Below, piece by piece: positions 16,272 to 25,045 of a stretch of DNA of 64,000 nt (positions are counted from its first letter, which is position 1; each line of letters starts with the position of its first letter). The stretch comes from SIG437 sp045576235 (lineage in GTDB: Bacteria; Bacillota; Clostridia; UBA1381; UBA9506), in the NCBI GenBank assembly GCA_045576235.1, contig JAZNGA010000004.1, forward strand, positions 7,041 to 71,040, read 5' to 3'. Position numbers and translations under genes: made by a program. The notes below the pieces were generated by a model, which worked only from the letters and a program-made list of their open reading frames with translations, was not told the origin of the DNA and did no database searches.

Positions 16272-17447
16272 CTATAGGTTGAGTGGTGCTAAGCTCCTGT
16301 CTAAAATGCCTGTCACATATGCAATTAATGTTCCGTAGTTTGTCATGGGAACAAAAGCCGCTTTTGCTTTTTCCATTCGGCTTTTAACAGCTTTATCATT
16401 TAGCATACAGCCGCCGCAATGGACGATGAGCTTATATTCGGTCACATCGTCAGGAAATTCGCCGCCGCTTGTGAACTCAAACTCGATTTTCTTTCCCGTG
16501 TGCTTTAAAATCATCTTAGGGAGCTTGACAGTCCCAATGTCTCCGCATTGGCGGTGGTGGGTGCAACCCTCCGATATGAGCACTTTATCTCCGTCTGACA
16601 AATTTTCCAAAGCTTTTGCACTTTCAGCAAGGAGCTTTAAATCTCCTTTTTTTCGCGCGAAGAGAATTGAAAATGATGTCAAGGGAATGTCTTCTGGCAC
16701 AATTTCTGAAACAAGCTTAAAGACTTGCGAATCAGTTATGCAGAGCTTTGGTTTTTTTGAAAGGCAAGAGAGCGTTTCTTTAAGCTCTGTCTCACGCGTG
16801 ACAATTGCGCATGCTCCCGAATCCAAAACATCCCTTATAGTCTGCTGCTGTGGAAGAATCAGCCTTCCCCTTGGGGCAGATTCATCAATTGGTGTGACTA
16901 AAACCACAATGTCGCCCTTTTCAATCAAATCGCCGACTAATCTCTTTTCTTCAAGAGCTTCAGGCTTTAAAGATGCGAGCTTTTCTTTGAGTCTGTCAAT
17001 ATTTTCCCCTGTTTTGCTGCTGACATAAAATGCGTTTTCAATCTTTTTATGGGCTATGTCGCATTTATTATAGACAATGACATAGGGGATTTCCTTTTCT
17101 TTGAATTTTTCTATAATAGCTTTGTCATATTCATTCATTTCAGATGAGGCATCAATGACTAAAAGTGCGATATCGGTTTTATCAAGGACGCCGAGAGCCT
17201 TTTTGACTCTTTTTTCCCCAAGCTCACCCACATCATCAAGACCGGGCGTGTCAATAATCACAACCGGACCTAAAGGGAGAAGCTCCATAGTTTTTTCAAC
17301 GGGGTCGGTTGTCGTTCCGCGAACATCAGAAACAATCGCAATATTTTGCGATGTTATTGCGTTGATAAGGCTCGATTTTCCCGCGTTTCTGTTACCAAAA
17401 ATGGCGATGTGGGTTCTGCTTGATGATGGCGCTGAATTTAAGCTCAT
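16272..17447 (-). CDS. hydF: [FeFe]-hydrogenase H-cluster maturation GTPase HydF
   Basis: A 391-residue scaffold protein on which the 2Fe subcluster is assembled before transfer to HydA. The GTPase domain carries the P-loop GNRNAGKSS at 18-26, DTPGLDD at 66-72 and NKCD at 127-130. The C-terminal iron-sulfur domain has Cys295, His297, Cys344 and Cys347, matching the CxH...CxxC pattern. It is last in the minus-strand operon TM1266-hydE-hydG-hydF, 12 bases after hydG. No hydrogenase structural gene is in this window. Confidence 0.96.
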   Translation of the reverse strand: MSLNSAPSSSRTHIAIFGNRNAGKSSLINAITSQNIAIVSDVRGTTTDPVEKTMELLPLGPVVIIDTPGLDDVGELGEKRVKKALGVLDKTDIALLVIDASSEMNEYDKAIIEKFKEKEIPYVIVYNKCDIAHKKIENAFYVSSKTGENIDRLKEKLASLKPEALEEKRLVGDLIEKGDIVVLVTPIDESAPRGRLILPQQQTIRDVLDSGACAIVTRETELKETLSCLSKKPKLCITDSQVFKLVSEIVPEDIPLTSFSILFARKKGDLKLLAESAKALENLSDGDKVLISEGCTHHRQCGDIGTVKLPKMILKHTGKKIEFEFTSGGEFPDDVTEYKLIVHCGGCMLNDKAVKSRMEKAKAAFVPMTNYGTLIAYVTGILDRSLAPLNL

Positions 17448-17459
17448 AGAAAACCTCCT

Positions 17460-18878
17460 TTAGAATCTGAAATCACGCTTTCCGCTCTTAATGTTTTTTA
17501 TGTTGTCTTCTGCTATCTTTCTCACTTTTTCGTTCGGAATGTTTTTAAGCTCTCTTTCAATCATAGCTTCACCTGTTTTTCTTGTTTCAGAAGACGCATA
17601 GTCTTCTAAATATTCTTTTAATGTCATAAGAGCATTTGGATGACAGCAGTTTTGAATCTGACCGTTTTTAAGAAGTGTCATAAATCTGTCTCCTGTTCTG
17701 CCTTCGCGGTAGCACGCTGTGCAGAATGAAGGAATATAGCCACATTCCATGAGCCAGTGGACAACCTCGTCTAATGTTCTTGTGTCGCTGACATCAAACT
17801 GCGATGAATTTTCGTCCTCCTGTTCGGGCTTATCATATCCGCCAACGCTTGTTTTTGAGCCTCCGCTAATCTGAGAGACGCCAAGGTGGAGCGCACGCTC
17901 GCGACATTCTTTAGACTCTCTTGTCGAGATAATCATGCCCGTGTAGGGGACAGAGATTCTTATGCAAGCAATGATTTTTGCAAAAATGTCGTCGTTTATG
18001 CCATTATCAAAAGAATCTGCATCAATTCCGCTTGCCGAACGGATTCTCGGAACGCTGATTGTGTGAGGGCCGACACCGTGCACAGCTTCTAAATGCTCGG
18101 CGTGCATTAAAAGTCCTGCAAATTCATAGCGGTAGAGCTCGAGGCCAAACAGAACACCGAGACCGACATCGTCTATGCCGCCTTCCATCGCTCTGTCCAT
18201 TGCCTCTGTGTGATATGCATAGTTGTGCTTCGGACCTGTTGGATGAAGCTTTTCATAGCTTTCCTTGTGATATGTTTCCTGGAAGAGAATATATGTTCCG
18301 ATTCCTGCATCTTTAAGCTTTCTGTAATTTTCAACTGTTGTTGCCGCAATGTTCACATTGACTCTGCGGATAGCTCCGTTTTTGTGCTTAATTGAATAGA
18401 TTGTGTTTATGCACTCTAAAATATATTCAATCGGATTATTGACAGGGTCTTCGCCTGATTCAATGGCAAGACGCTTGTGCCCCATATCCTGAAGGGCGAT
18501 AACCTCGCGTCTCACTTCTTCCTGAGTCAGCTTTTTTCTTGTGATGTTTTTGTTGTTATAGTGATAAGGGCAGTAAACACAGCCGTTCACGCAGTAGTTT
18601 GAAAGATATAAGGGAGCAAACATAACAATTCTGTTTCCATAGAAATCCTTTTTGATTTGTTCAGCCAAAGCATAAATTTCGTTTAATTTTTCCTGATTTT
18701 CACAAGCTAAAAGAACTGACGCCTCTCTGTGAGAAAGGCCTTTTCGCAATTTTGCCTTTTCAATGATTTTATCAATAAGCTCATAGTTTTCCTTGTTTGC
18801 ATCAGCATAGGCGAGCGTGTCTAAAATCTCCTCGTGGCTTATGAATTCTTCTGCTTTTAACGATTTAACATCATACAT
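17460..18878 (-). CDS. hydG: [FeFe]-hydrogenase maturation radical SAM tyrosine lyase HydG
   Basis: A 472-residue radical SAM enzyme that splits tyrosine to give the CO and cyanide ligands of the H-cluster. The SAM-cluster cysteines are Cys96, Cys100 and Cys103 in NYCVNGCVYCPYH. The C-terminal cluster ligands lie in FCTACYREGRTGDRFM and the downstream NCCHPN, the second cluster that distinguishes HydG from ThiH. It starts 8 bases after the hydE stop. Confidence 0.97.
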   Translation of the reverse strand: MYDVKSLKAEEFISHEEILDTLAYADANKENYELIDKIIEKAKLRKGLSHREASVLLACENQEKLNEIYALAEQIKKDFYGNRIVMFAPLYLSNYCVNGCVYCPYHYNNKNITRKKLTQEEVRREVIALQDMGHKRLAIESGEDPVNNPIEYILECINTIYSIKHKNGAIRRVNVNIAATTVENYRKLKDAGIGTYILFQETYHKESYEKLHPTGPKHNYAYHTEAMDRAMEGGIDDVGLGVLFGLELYRYEFAGLLMHAEHLEAVHGVGPHTISVPRIRSASGIDADSFDNGINDDIFAKIIACIRISVPYTGMIISTRESKECRERALHLGVSQISGGSKTSVGGYDKPEQEDENSSQFDVSDTRTLDEVVHWLMECGYIPSFCTACYREGRTGDRFMTLLKNGQIQNCCHPNALMTLKEYLEDYASSETRKTGEAMIERELKNIPNEKVRKIAEDNIKNIKSGKRDFRF

Positions 18879-18886
18879 AGTTTTTT

Positions 18887-19930
18887 TTACCTTCTTTCTC
18901 TGTAGTCACCGCGGCTTAATGCTATTTCATAGCCTGCCGCTTTCACTTGCTCTTTTAATTTATTAAGTCCTTCTGCCGCTTCTTCGTTTGTGTGAGCTTT
19001 TCCGTCATAGAGCGCGTAGTGCTTTCTAAAGCTCATAGGTGAAAGATTTGGCATGATGACATTTGCGCCTGCCGCAAGGCCCTTGGTGCGACCTTCGGGC
19101 GAAAGCGTGGCGAGCGCGGTTGTTGCGGGAATTAAAGCGCTCGGCAGAGTCAGCCTTATCAGCCCTATCATAAAAAGCGTGAGCGATAGGTCTCCTGCAT
19201 CATAGCCCTTAAACGGAGTCTTTTCGTGGGGCAAAAAGGGTCCGATTCCAACCATATGTGGATTTAATTCCATCAAAAAACACATATCATCAGCTAAATT
19301 ATCGACTGTCTGAAACGGAGAGCCGACCATGAACCCCGTGCCGACCTGATAGCCGATTTCCTTCAAGTCAAAAAGACATTTTTTTCTTTCATCAAGTGAA
19401 AGGTAAGACGGGTGAAGCTTTTTATAGTGACAGCTGTCAGCTGTTTCGTGGCGCAGAAGATATCTGTCGGCACCTGCATCATATAACTTTTCATAAGATG
19501 CGCGGGTTTTTTCGCCGAGAGAAAGCGTGACAGCGCAGTCAGGATATGTTTTCTTAATTTTTCTGATGATATTGCAAAGCACTTCGTCAGAAAAGAAATT
19601 GTCCTCTCCGCCTTGCATCACAAAAGTACGAAAGCCGAGGCTATAGCCTTCTTCGCAGCAGGAGAAGATGTCCTCTTCAGAGAGCCTGTAGCGGAGGAGG
19701 GAAGCGTTTGAATTCCTGATGCCGCAATAGAAGCAGTCGTTTTTACAGTGGTTTGAAATCTCAATCAGACCTCTGATATAGACATCTGTTCCGTAAACAC
19801 TTTTTCTCACTTCGTCTGCCTGCTTAAAAAGATATTCACTTGTTTCGGGAGTTCTGTTTTCTATGAGAAAAGCAAACTCATCTTTTGAAAGACTGTTTGT
19901 TTTTTTCAGTTTATCTATTAAATCTTTCAT
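18887..19930 (-). CDS. hydE: [FeFe]-hydrogenase maturation radical SAM protein HydE
   Basis: A 347-residue radical SAM enzyme of the biotin-synthase-like group, acting on the iron-cysteine precursor made by HydG. The cluster cysteines are Cys62, Cys66 and Cys69 in NHCKNDCFYCGIRN. Other family features are the glycine-rich VMQGGED, the acidic LRHETADS and the MVGIGPFLPHE segment. Its ATG overlaps the TGA of the regulator gene upstream, so the two are translationally coupled. Confidence 0.97.
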   Translation of the reverse strand: MKDLIDKLKKTNSLSKDEFAFLIENRTPETSEYLFKQADEVRKSVYGTDVYIRGLIEISNHCKNDCFYCGIRNSNASLLRYRLSEEDIFSCCEEGYSLGFRTFVMQGGEDNFFSDEVLCNIIRKIKKTYPDCAVTLSLGEKTRASYEKLYDAGADRYLLRHETADSCHYKKLHPSYLSLDERKKCLFDLKEIGYQVGTGFMVGSPFQTVDNLADDMCFLMELNPHMVGIGPFLPHEKTPFKGYDAGDLSLTLFMIGLIRLTLPSALIPATTALATLSPEGRTKGLAAGANVIMPNLSPMSFRKHYALYDGKAHTNEEAAEGLNKLKEQVKAAGYEIALSRGDYRERR

Positions 19931-20190
19931 CGTTTTTCCTCTTTGGAAGTTTTTGAATATATTGTTTTTGTGTGGACTCCGTCTATCATTCCAAGCTTTC
20001 CTGAAAGCGCGCTTATCACATCCTGCGGAGCATCAACAGCAACGCTGATTATGGAAAGAGCACGCTCGCGGTAGGGAATTCCCATTCTGCCTATGATAAA
20101 TGTTCCATATTCGTGCAATGCGGAGTTAACCGCTTCTGCTGAGTCATAGTTTTCAATTATTATTCCAATCAGTGCAACTCGTTTTTCCAT
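19927..20190 (-). CDS. TM1266-family iron-only hydrogenase system regulator
   Basis: An 87-residue ACT-like protein of the family found next to [FeFe]-hydrogenase maturation genes and named after Thermotoga TM1266. It begins MEKRVALIGIIIENYDS and contains GTFIIGRMGIPYRER and IISVAVDAP, typical of the family. The ATG was chosen because GGAGG lies just upstream; the frame extends further but only into the leader. It is first in the operon. A ligand-sensing or NikR-like DNA-binding role is proposed for the family; the mechanism is not visible here. Confidence 0.9.
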   Translation of the reverse strand: MEKRVALIGIIIENYDSAEAVNSALHEYGTFIIGRMGIPYRERALSIISVAVDAPQDVISALSGKLGMIDGVHTKTIYSKTSKEEKR

Positions 20191-20217
20191 AACTGCCTCC
20201 TTTTCTTTGAAAAGACT

Positions 20218-20324
20218 AAAAAAAGTGCGCCAAAGGCGCACTGAAATAAGGCTTATTCAAGCTCAATATAAGCGCCTTTCCACTCAGAACGAATCTTCGT
20301 GTGTCAGAACAATTTCTGTTGTTT
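20218..20324 (-). promoter_or_regulatory. Candidate attenuator leader of the hyd maturation operon
   Basis: The transcript leader from about 20324 down to the ribosome site near 20197 contains, in order, small hairpins, AAAGGCGC (20279-20272), a pairing AAGG..CTTAT/ATAAGCCTT around it, and a terminator: stem GTGCGCC/GGCGCAC at 20225-20241 followed by seven T. The AAAGGCGC segment is perfectly complementary over 8 bp to GCGCCTTT, the 5' arm and loop of the terminator (20239-20232), so it could act as antiterminator. The layout is that of a riboswitch or protein-controlled attenuator. No known class was recognised. Confidence 0.55.
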
Positions 20325-20330
20325 GTTAAT

Positions 20331-20359
20331 ATTTTAACATAGTTATATGCTTTTGTCAA
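20331..20359 (-). promoter_or_regulatory. Promoter of the hyd maturation operon
   Basis: On the minus strand: TTGACA (20359-20354), a 17-nt spacer, TAAAAT (20336-20331). It lies 140 bases upstream of the regulator start and just beyond the sipL stop. Confidence 0.75.
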
Positions 20360-20378
20360 TATAAAAACAATTTGCTAA

Positions 20379-21932
20379 TCAGTTTTTTACAGGAATGAGA
20401 AGTTTCTGTCCCGGCATTAAAAGGTCAGTTTCAAGTTTATTTGCATCTTTGATGGCTTTGACTGTTGTGTTATAGTGTTTTGCTATGTTCCATAAAGTGT
20501 CACCCTTTTGCACGAAATATATCACAAGTCGGGAAGGGGACTGATTTATTGGGATATCCTCCACATTACATTCAGAAATGAGGCTCATCGTGAAGTTTTC
20601 TGTCAGACGAAGGAAAAATTCGACATTGGTGCGGATTTCAATTTCTGATTCGCTGTAAATATTAAAGCTTGTGCCGAGAAGAGAAAGATCATATTCACAC
20701 AAAAGTTCACCTTCATCAGCATCAATCTCAAAATCGTGACGGAAGTCAAATGATGTGGTTTCGGAATGGAGCGCTCCGCTTGCATCGGAGTAGAGAACTG
20801 ACACAGCTACATCTCCTGCTAAGATGAGCTTATCTCCTTCAAGCAAATATTCTCTGATGACAGGATGTGACACGACGCTGTAAACGCGCGAAAGTGAGGG
20901 TGCATTTTGAGGAAGCGAAAAGGTGTTTTTCAAGGAGGCTCTGCTCTGACCTTCAGTTATTCCCCTTTTTAATGTTATATTTTCGCGTTTTAGTTCGCAC
21001 AGCTTTCCGGGAAAATATAAATCATCAATAAATTCCATATCATAGATTTTAGATGCAGTTATGCTTGCGCAGATTGTGACAGAAATTAAAATTTCACGCG
21101 CATCTCCATTTGCATCATTTTTGCAAATTGCTGAAAAATCTCCCACATCATATTTAACATTGCATATGCAGTCATCTGAAAGCCCTTCAACATAGAGTGT
21201 TTCAAAAAATGGCAGTTCGTGCTCCATTGTTTCGTGGATGAAGGAATCTGTGAAGCCTGAATATAGCGTTGAGACACTGACTGTTCCTTTGATGTGGAGC
21301 TGTTCATCAGAAATCTTACATTCGCCCTTTATAATGGTTATGTTTGTCTTTAAAAGCTCTTCTATGTCACATTTTGCCGCAGGAACTGATATTGTTTCTG
21401 AAAAGATAAACTCTTTCTGAACATCAACGGGAGTTGTGTGGATTGAGATTGACTGCTTTCTTGTTTCAGGAAGCATAGCATCAATTGGCGTTGAAAGCAG
21501 AGAAAGCTCACGCGGAAGATATGCTTTTAAAGAAAGCCTCACTGTGATTTTAAGATTGATTTTTCGTGAATTTATAAGAGTGCAGTTTATCGCAATAACT
21601 TCAGCTTTTGCGCTTAGCTTGGGATTTTCCCCGCTGAACGGGAAGCTATCAGAAAAGCCGAGTTTAGCGCAAAGGCTTTTAATTTTGGGAGCGCCTTCCT
21701 CTTCTGAATCAGGGCTATAGAGCACATTGACAGATATGTCGCCCGAAACAGAAATTTTTCCGTTTTCAAATGTTTTTTCACAAGCTGAAGCTTCTGCATC
21801 AGTCATAAGAATTTTTTTGATGTCGGGACAGACATCAGGGACAATGACATCCCCCTCAACAAGCAAATTCACGCTCTCATTTTTTTTGAGTTCGTTTAAA
21901 TTTATGGTTTCTTTTTCAAAATTAACTATCAT
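20379..21932 (-). CDS. sipL: SipL, SpoIVA-interacting spore coat morphogenetic protein
   Basis: A 517-residue protein, the same length as Clostridioides difficile SipL. It has repeated SPOCS (DUF3794) modules over about residues 1-460 (conserved pieces such as NLLVEGDVIVPDVCPDIKKI near 24 and the FVxKGD-like joins), then a C-terminal LysM domain at about 471-517 (YFVQKGDTLWNIAKHYNTT). SipL binds SpoIVA and attaches the coat to the outer forespore membrane in clostridia (family knowledge). It is absent from Bacillus, so it marks the host as a clostridial spore former. A CGGAGG ribosome site precedes the ATG. Confidence 0.93.
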   Translation of the reverse strand: MIVNFEKETINLNELKKNESVNLLVEGDVIVPDVCPDIKKILMTDAEASACEKTFENGKISVSGDISVNVLYSPDSEEEGAPKIKSLCAKLGFSDSFPFSGENPKLSAKAEVIAINCTLINSRKINLKITVRLSLKAYLPRELSLLSTPIDAMLPETRKQSISIHTTPVDVQKEFIFSETISVPAAKCDIEELLKTNITIIKGECKISDEQLHIKGTVSVSTLYSGFTDSFIHETMEHELPFFETLYVEGLSDDCICNVKYDVGDFSAICKNDANGDAREILISVTICASITASKIYDMEFIDDLYFPGKLCELKRENITLKRGITEGQSRASLKNTFSLPQNAPSLSRVYSVVSHPVIREYLLEGDKLILAGDVAVSVLYSDASGALHSETTSFDFRHDFEIDADEGELLCEYDLSLLGTSFNIYSESEIEIRTNVEFFLRLTENFTMSLISECNVEDIPINQSPSRLVIYFVQKGDTLWNIAKHYNTTVKAIKDANKLETDLLMPGQKLLIPVKN

Positions 21933-21964
21933 GGCTGAACCTCCGTGAAATTATTATTTATAGA

Positions 21965-21993
21965 ATAATATTCACAGGAGTGCACAAATATGA
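21965..21993 (-). promoter_or_regulatory. Possible SigE-type promoter for sipL
   Basis: On the minus strand TCATATT (21993-21987), a 14-nt spacer and AATATTAT (21972-21965) resemble the mother-cell SigE pattern (ATATT, 14-15 nt, CATACAMT), with 5 of 8 matches in the -10. No SigA promoter is obvious here. Confidence 0.35.
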
Positions 21994-22022
21994 TAAAAAG
22001 GCAGTAAAAACTTACTGCCTTT
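21990..22022 (-). terminator. Terminator after trkH
   Basis: An 11-bp stem AAAGGCAGTAA/TTACTGCCTTT followed on the minus strand by TTTTTATC. The trkH stop codon lies within the upstream arm. Confidence 0.8.
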
Positions 22023-23451
22023 TCCATGTGTGGGGAACAAATATTAAAAGCATCGGGAAAATTTCAAGCCTTCCCGCTAACATATTAAACATAAAAACAT
22101 ATTTCGAAAGATTGGAAAATTCTGAAAAATTTCCTGTTGGTCCGACCATATCAAGCCCCGGACCTACATTATTTAAGGTTGTGATAACAGCTGTCAGATT
22201 TGTCGTGAAGCTGAAATTATCAAGACTTACAATGAGGAAGGAAAATAGCATAATGGCAAGATATGAAATCAGGAAAATGTTAACAGAGCGGATGACATCG
22301 TGTTCAATGCTTTTTCCGTCAACTTTGATAATTTTGATGCTTGACGGATGGAGAAGATGGAAAAGCTCTTTTCTCACGGTTTTAGCCATTATAACAAATC
22401 TTGAGACCTTCATTCCGCCTCCCGTTGAGCCTGCGCACGCTCCCATAAACATTAAAACAACGAGTAGCCCCTTTGAAAATTCAGGCCATAAGTTAAAATC
22501 AGTTGTGGCAAAGCCTGTTGTTGTCATGATTGAGGCAACGGAAAAGGCACTGTGGCGGAGAGATTCAAATCCTGAACCGAATTTTCCTTTTATATTTAAG
22601 AAAATCAGAAGCGTTGCCGCTAAAAACGCAAACACATAATAGCGCAATTCTGTGATTTTCACCGCCTGAAGGGGCTTTCTGATGAGTATCAGATAATAAA
22701 AGTTGAAGTTCACGCCGTATAAAAACATGAAAATCGTGGTAATCCATTGGATATATGGGCTGAATGAAGCGATGCTGTCATTATATATGCCGAAACCGCC
22801 TGTTCCCGCAGTTGCAAAAACTGTTACCAGGGATTCATAGACCGTCATATCGCCTGCAATTAAAAAAACAAAATTAATCACAGAAAGAGCGATGTAAATT
22901 CCATATAAAATAAGCGCAGTTGAGCGCACCTTAGGAGCAAGCTTTCCGACAGACGGGCCGGGGCTTTCTGAGCGCATCAGATGAAAACTGTGAACGCCAG
23001 ATAGCGGCATCACCGCAAGCAGAAAAACCAAAACGCCCATTCCGCCAATCCAATGCGTGAAGCTTCGCCAGAAAAGAGAAGTTTTTGACAGAATCTCAAT
23101 ATCTGTTAAAATTGTTGCCCCTGTTGTCGTAAAACCTGAAATGGTTTCAAAAAACGCGTCGGTGTAGCTTTTGATTTCGCCTGAAACAACAAATGGAAAA
23201 GCACCTATGGCACTCATTAAAATCCACGAAAGAGAAACTGTGACAAAGCCTTCTTTTGCATAAATAACCTTTGTCTTCGGTTTTATTCTTTTGAGCATAA
23301 GACCTATGAGAAGGCATATGACTGAAACTATCAAATAGTCAAAGCCAACGCTTTCACCATAGACTAAAGAAACAACACAGGGAAGTGCTATGAAAAATGA
23401 TTCAAACAGAAAAACTACCCCGAGTATTGAAAAAATCATTGAGAAATTCAT
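22012..23451 (-). CDS. trkH: Trk-type potassium uptake membrane subunit
   Basis: A 479-residue integral membrane K+ transporter subunit of the TrkH/KtrB superfamily, with four repeated membrane-pore-membrane motifs. The pore loops are visible as SGFTTTGAT, FATAGTGGFG, MTTTGFATTD and LNNVGPGL, each with the key glycine of the selectivity filter. Its length fits TrkH better than the shorter KtrB. It lies 14 bases downstream of trkA in the same operon, and TrkA gates it. Confidence 0.94.
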   Translation of the reverse strand: MNFSMIFSILGVVFLFESFFIALPCVVSLVYGESVGFDYLIVSVICLLIGLMLKRIKPKTKVIYAKEGFVTVSLSWILMSAIGAFPFVVSGEIKSYTDAFFETISGFTTTGATILTDIEILSKTSLFWRSFTHWIGGMGVLVFLLAVMPLSGVHSFHLMRSESPGPSVGKLAPKVRSTALILYGIYIALSVINFVFLIAGDMTVYESLVTVFATAGTGGFGIYNDSIASFSPYIQWITTIFMFLYGVNFNFYYLILIRKPLQAVKITELRYYVFAFLAATLLIFLNIKGKFGSGFESLRHSAFSVASIMTTTGFATTDFNLWPEFSKGLLVVLMFMGACAGSTGGGMKVSRFVIMAKTVRKELFHLLHPSSIKIIKVDGKSIEHDVIRSVNIFLISYLAIMLFSFLIVSLDNFSFTTNLTAVITTLNNVGPGLDMVGPTGNFSEFSNLSKYVFMFNMLAGRLEIFPMLLIFVPHTWKRQ

Positions 23452-23465
23452 TGCCGCATCCCTCT

Positions 23466-24821
23466 CTACTTGAGAATTTTAGCAAGGTCAGTAAGACCTG
23501 TTGTCGTCGTGGTTACGATAACCGTGTCTCCTGCCATTATAATGTCACTACCCTTTGGGATTATGATTTGACCTTTTCTGTTAATGCAGGAGATAAGGAT
23601 ATCCTTCCTTAAATTTAAGTCCTGAAGCGGTTTGCCGATAACGGGAGAGGACTCTGAAACTCTGAATTCAAGCGCCTCAATCTTGTTTGCGACAATTTTA
23701 TAGAGCGTTTCAACATTGCTTCCCATAGAGTTCTGCATCGCTCTGACATATTGAAGAATTCTGTCAGAGGTTATGAATTTTGGATATACAATACTTCCAA
23801 GCTCGAGCTTATTTATGATGACATCAAAGTTCTGTCTTTTGATTTTTGTGATAACTTTAGCTTTTGACTGATTTTTAACATAGAGAGAAAGCATAATGTT
23901 TTCTTCGTCTAAATTAGTCAGCGAAACGAAAGATTCGCAAGACTCTAAGCCTTCTGACAAAAGCGTGTTCTGGTTTGTTCCGTCACCCCAGATTATCATT
24001 GCCTCGGGGAGAAGCTCAGAAAGCTCTTCACACCTTTTCTTGTCCTGCTCAATTATTTTAACATGAATTCCCATATGAATAAGCTGATGGGCGAGATAAT
24101 AAGCAGTTTTGCCGCCACCTACAATAATTGTGTTTTTAACGGGGTCGGTTAAAATTCCTGCTTTCTTGAAGAATTCTGCAGCTACCTTTGGCGGAGCAAC
24201 CATAGAAACAACATCGTGCTCATAGAGCATTGTCGTACCGATAGGAGTTATGACATCATCTCCGCGCTGAATACCGCATATCAAGACATCGCATTTGAAA
24301 ATGCTTCGCAAATCAGAAAGACGCAGATTGTTGAGGCGAGAGTGTTTCGGCACTTCAAACTCTAAAATTTCGACTCTGCCTTTTGCAAATGTGTCAATTT
24401 TGATTGCACTCGGGAACCTTAATATGCGTGCAATTTCCGTTGCTGTTGCAAGCTCTGGATTAATTATCATAGCAAGACCGAGCTCCTCTTTGAAGAAGTT
24501 CAGTTCCTTATTATATATTGGATTTCTCACTCTTGCAATTGTTTTGGAGTTACCTGCTATCCTTGCCGTCAGACAGCAAAGGAGATTGAGCTCATCTGAT
24601 GTTGTCACGGCAATGAGAAGGTCGGCAGTTTCTATGCCTGCTTCAGTAAGCACGCTGTAGCTTGCTCCGTGACCAACAACAGTCATAACATCAAGAGTGT
24701 TTGTGATTTCATTTAATATATCAGGATTGGTGTCAACAAGCGTTAAATCGTGACCTTCTAAAGAAAGCTGTTCTGCAAGAGAAAAGCCGACTTTTCCGCA
24801 TCCAACAATTATTATTTTCAT
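23466..24821 (-). CDS. trkA: Trk potassium transporter NAD-binding subunit TrkA
   Basis: A 451-residue cytosolic regulator with two tandem RCK units, each an NAD(H)-binding Rossmann domain plus a C-terminal RCK subdomain. The first dinucleotide motif is IIIVGCGKVGFSLAEQL at residue 2, with the acidic LVDTN after it. The second is NTIIVGGGKTAYYLAHQL near 230, with IIEQDK after it. It assembles on TrkH and gates K+ flow. It is first in the trkA-trkH operon, divergent from the ATP synthase genes. Confidence 0.95.
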   Translation of the reverse strand: MKIIIVGCGKVGFSLAEQLSLEGHDLTLVDTNPDILNEITNTLDVMTVVGHGASYSVLTEAGIETADLLIAVTTSDELNLLCCLTARIAGNSKTIARVRNPIYNKELNFFKEELGLAMIINPELATATEIARILRFPSAIKIDTFAKGRVEILEFEVPKHSRLNNLRLSDLRSIFKCDVLICGIQRGDDVITPIGTTMLYEHDVVSMVAPPKVAAEFFKKAGILTDPVKNTIIVGGGKTAYYLAHQLIHMGIHVKIIEQDKKRCEELSELLPEAMIIWGDGTNQNTLLSEGLESCESFVSLTNLDEENIMLSLYVKNQSKAKVITKIKRQNFDVIINKLELGSIVYPKFITSDRILQYVRAMQNSMGSNVETLYKIVANKIEALEFRVSESSPVIGKPLQDLNLRKDILISCINRKGQIIIPKGSDIIMAGDTVIVTTTTTGLTDLAKILK

Positions 24822-24859
24822 CCTTAAGACCTTTTCCTTTTTGAAAATTTTATGATTTC

Positions 24860-24888
24860 ATTTTATAGCATAGCACAGATAAAGTCAA
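24860..24888 (-). promoter_or_regulatory. Promoter of trkA-trkH
   Basis: On the minus strand TTGACT (24888-24883), a 17-nt spacer, TAAAAT (24865-24860). It is divergent from the atp promoter about 95 bases away. Confidence 0.65.
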
Positions 24889-24983
24889 TAGTTTTATTTT
24901 ATGTCACTTTTTTCTGCGTTATTTATATAGTTTTTGACTTTCGTGGGATAACTAAAAAATATATAATAAATCATATATAACCA

Positions 24984-25012
24984 TTGACTTTTTGAGGAAA
25001 ATCCTGTATAAT
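24984..25012 (+). promoter_or_regulatory. Promoter of the ATP synthase operon
   Basis: TTGACT at 24984-24989, a 17-nt spacer and TATAAT at 25007-25012, 33 bases before the atpI start. Confidence 0.75.
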
Positions 25013-25045
25013 TAACATCAAATTGTAAAAAAGGAGGCTCTGCTG

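Noticed and set aside
16345..17028. Long open frame opposite hydF
   Set aside because: It is the complement of a gene with all HydF motifs, has no ribosome site and its translation is low-complexity Ser-rich.
20218..20324. T-box leader before the hyd operon
   Set aside because: The conserved T-box sequence that pairs with the tRNA end is absent, and the downstream genes are not amino-acid related.
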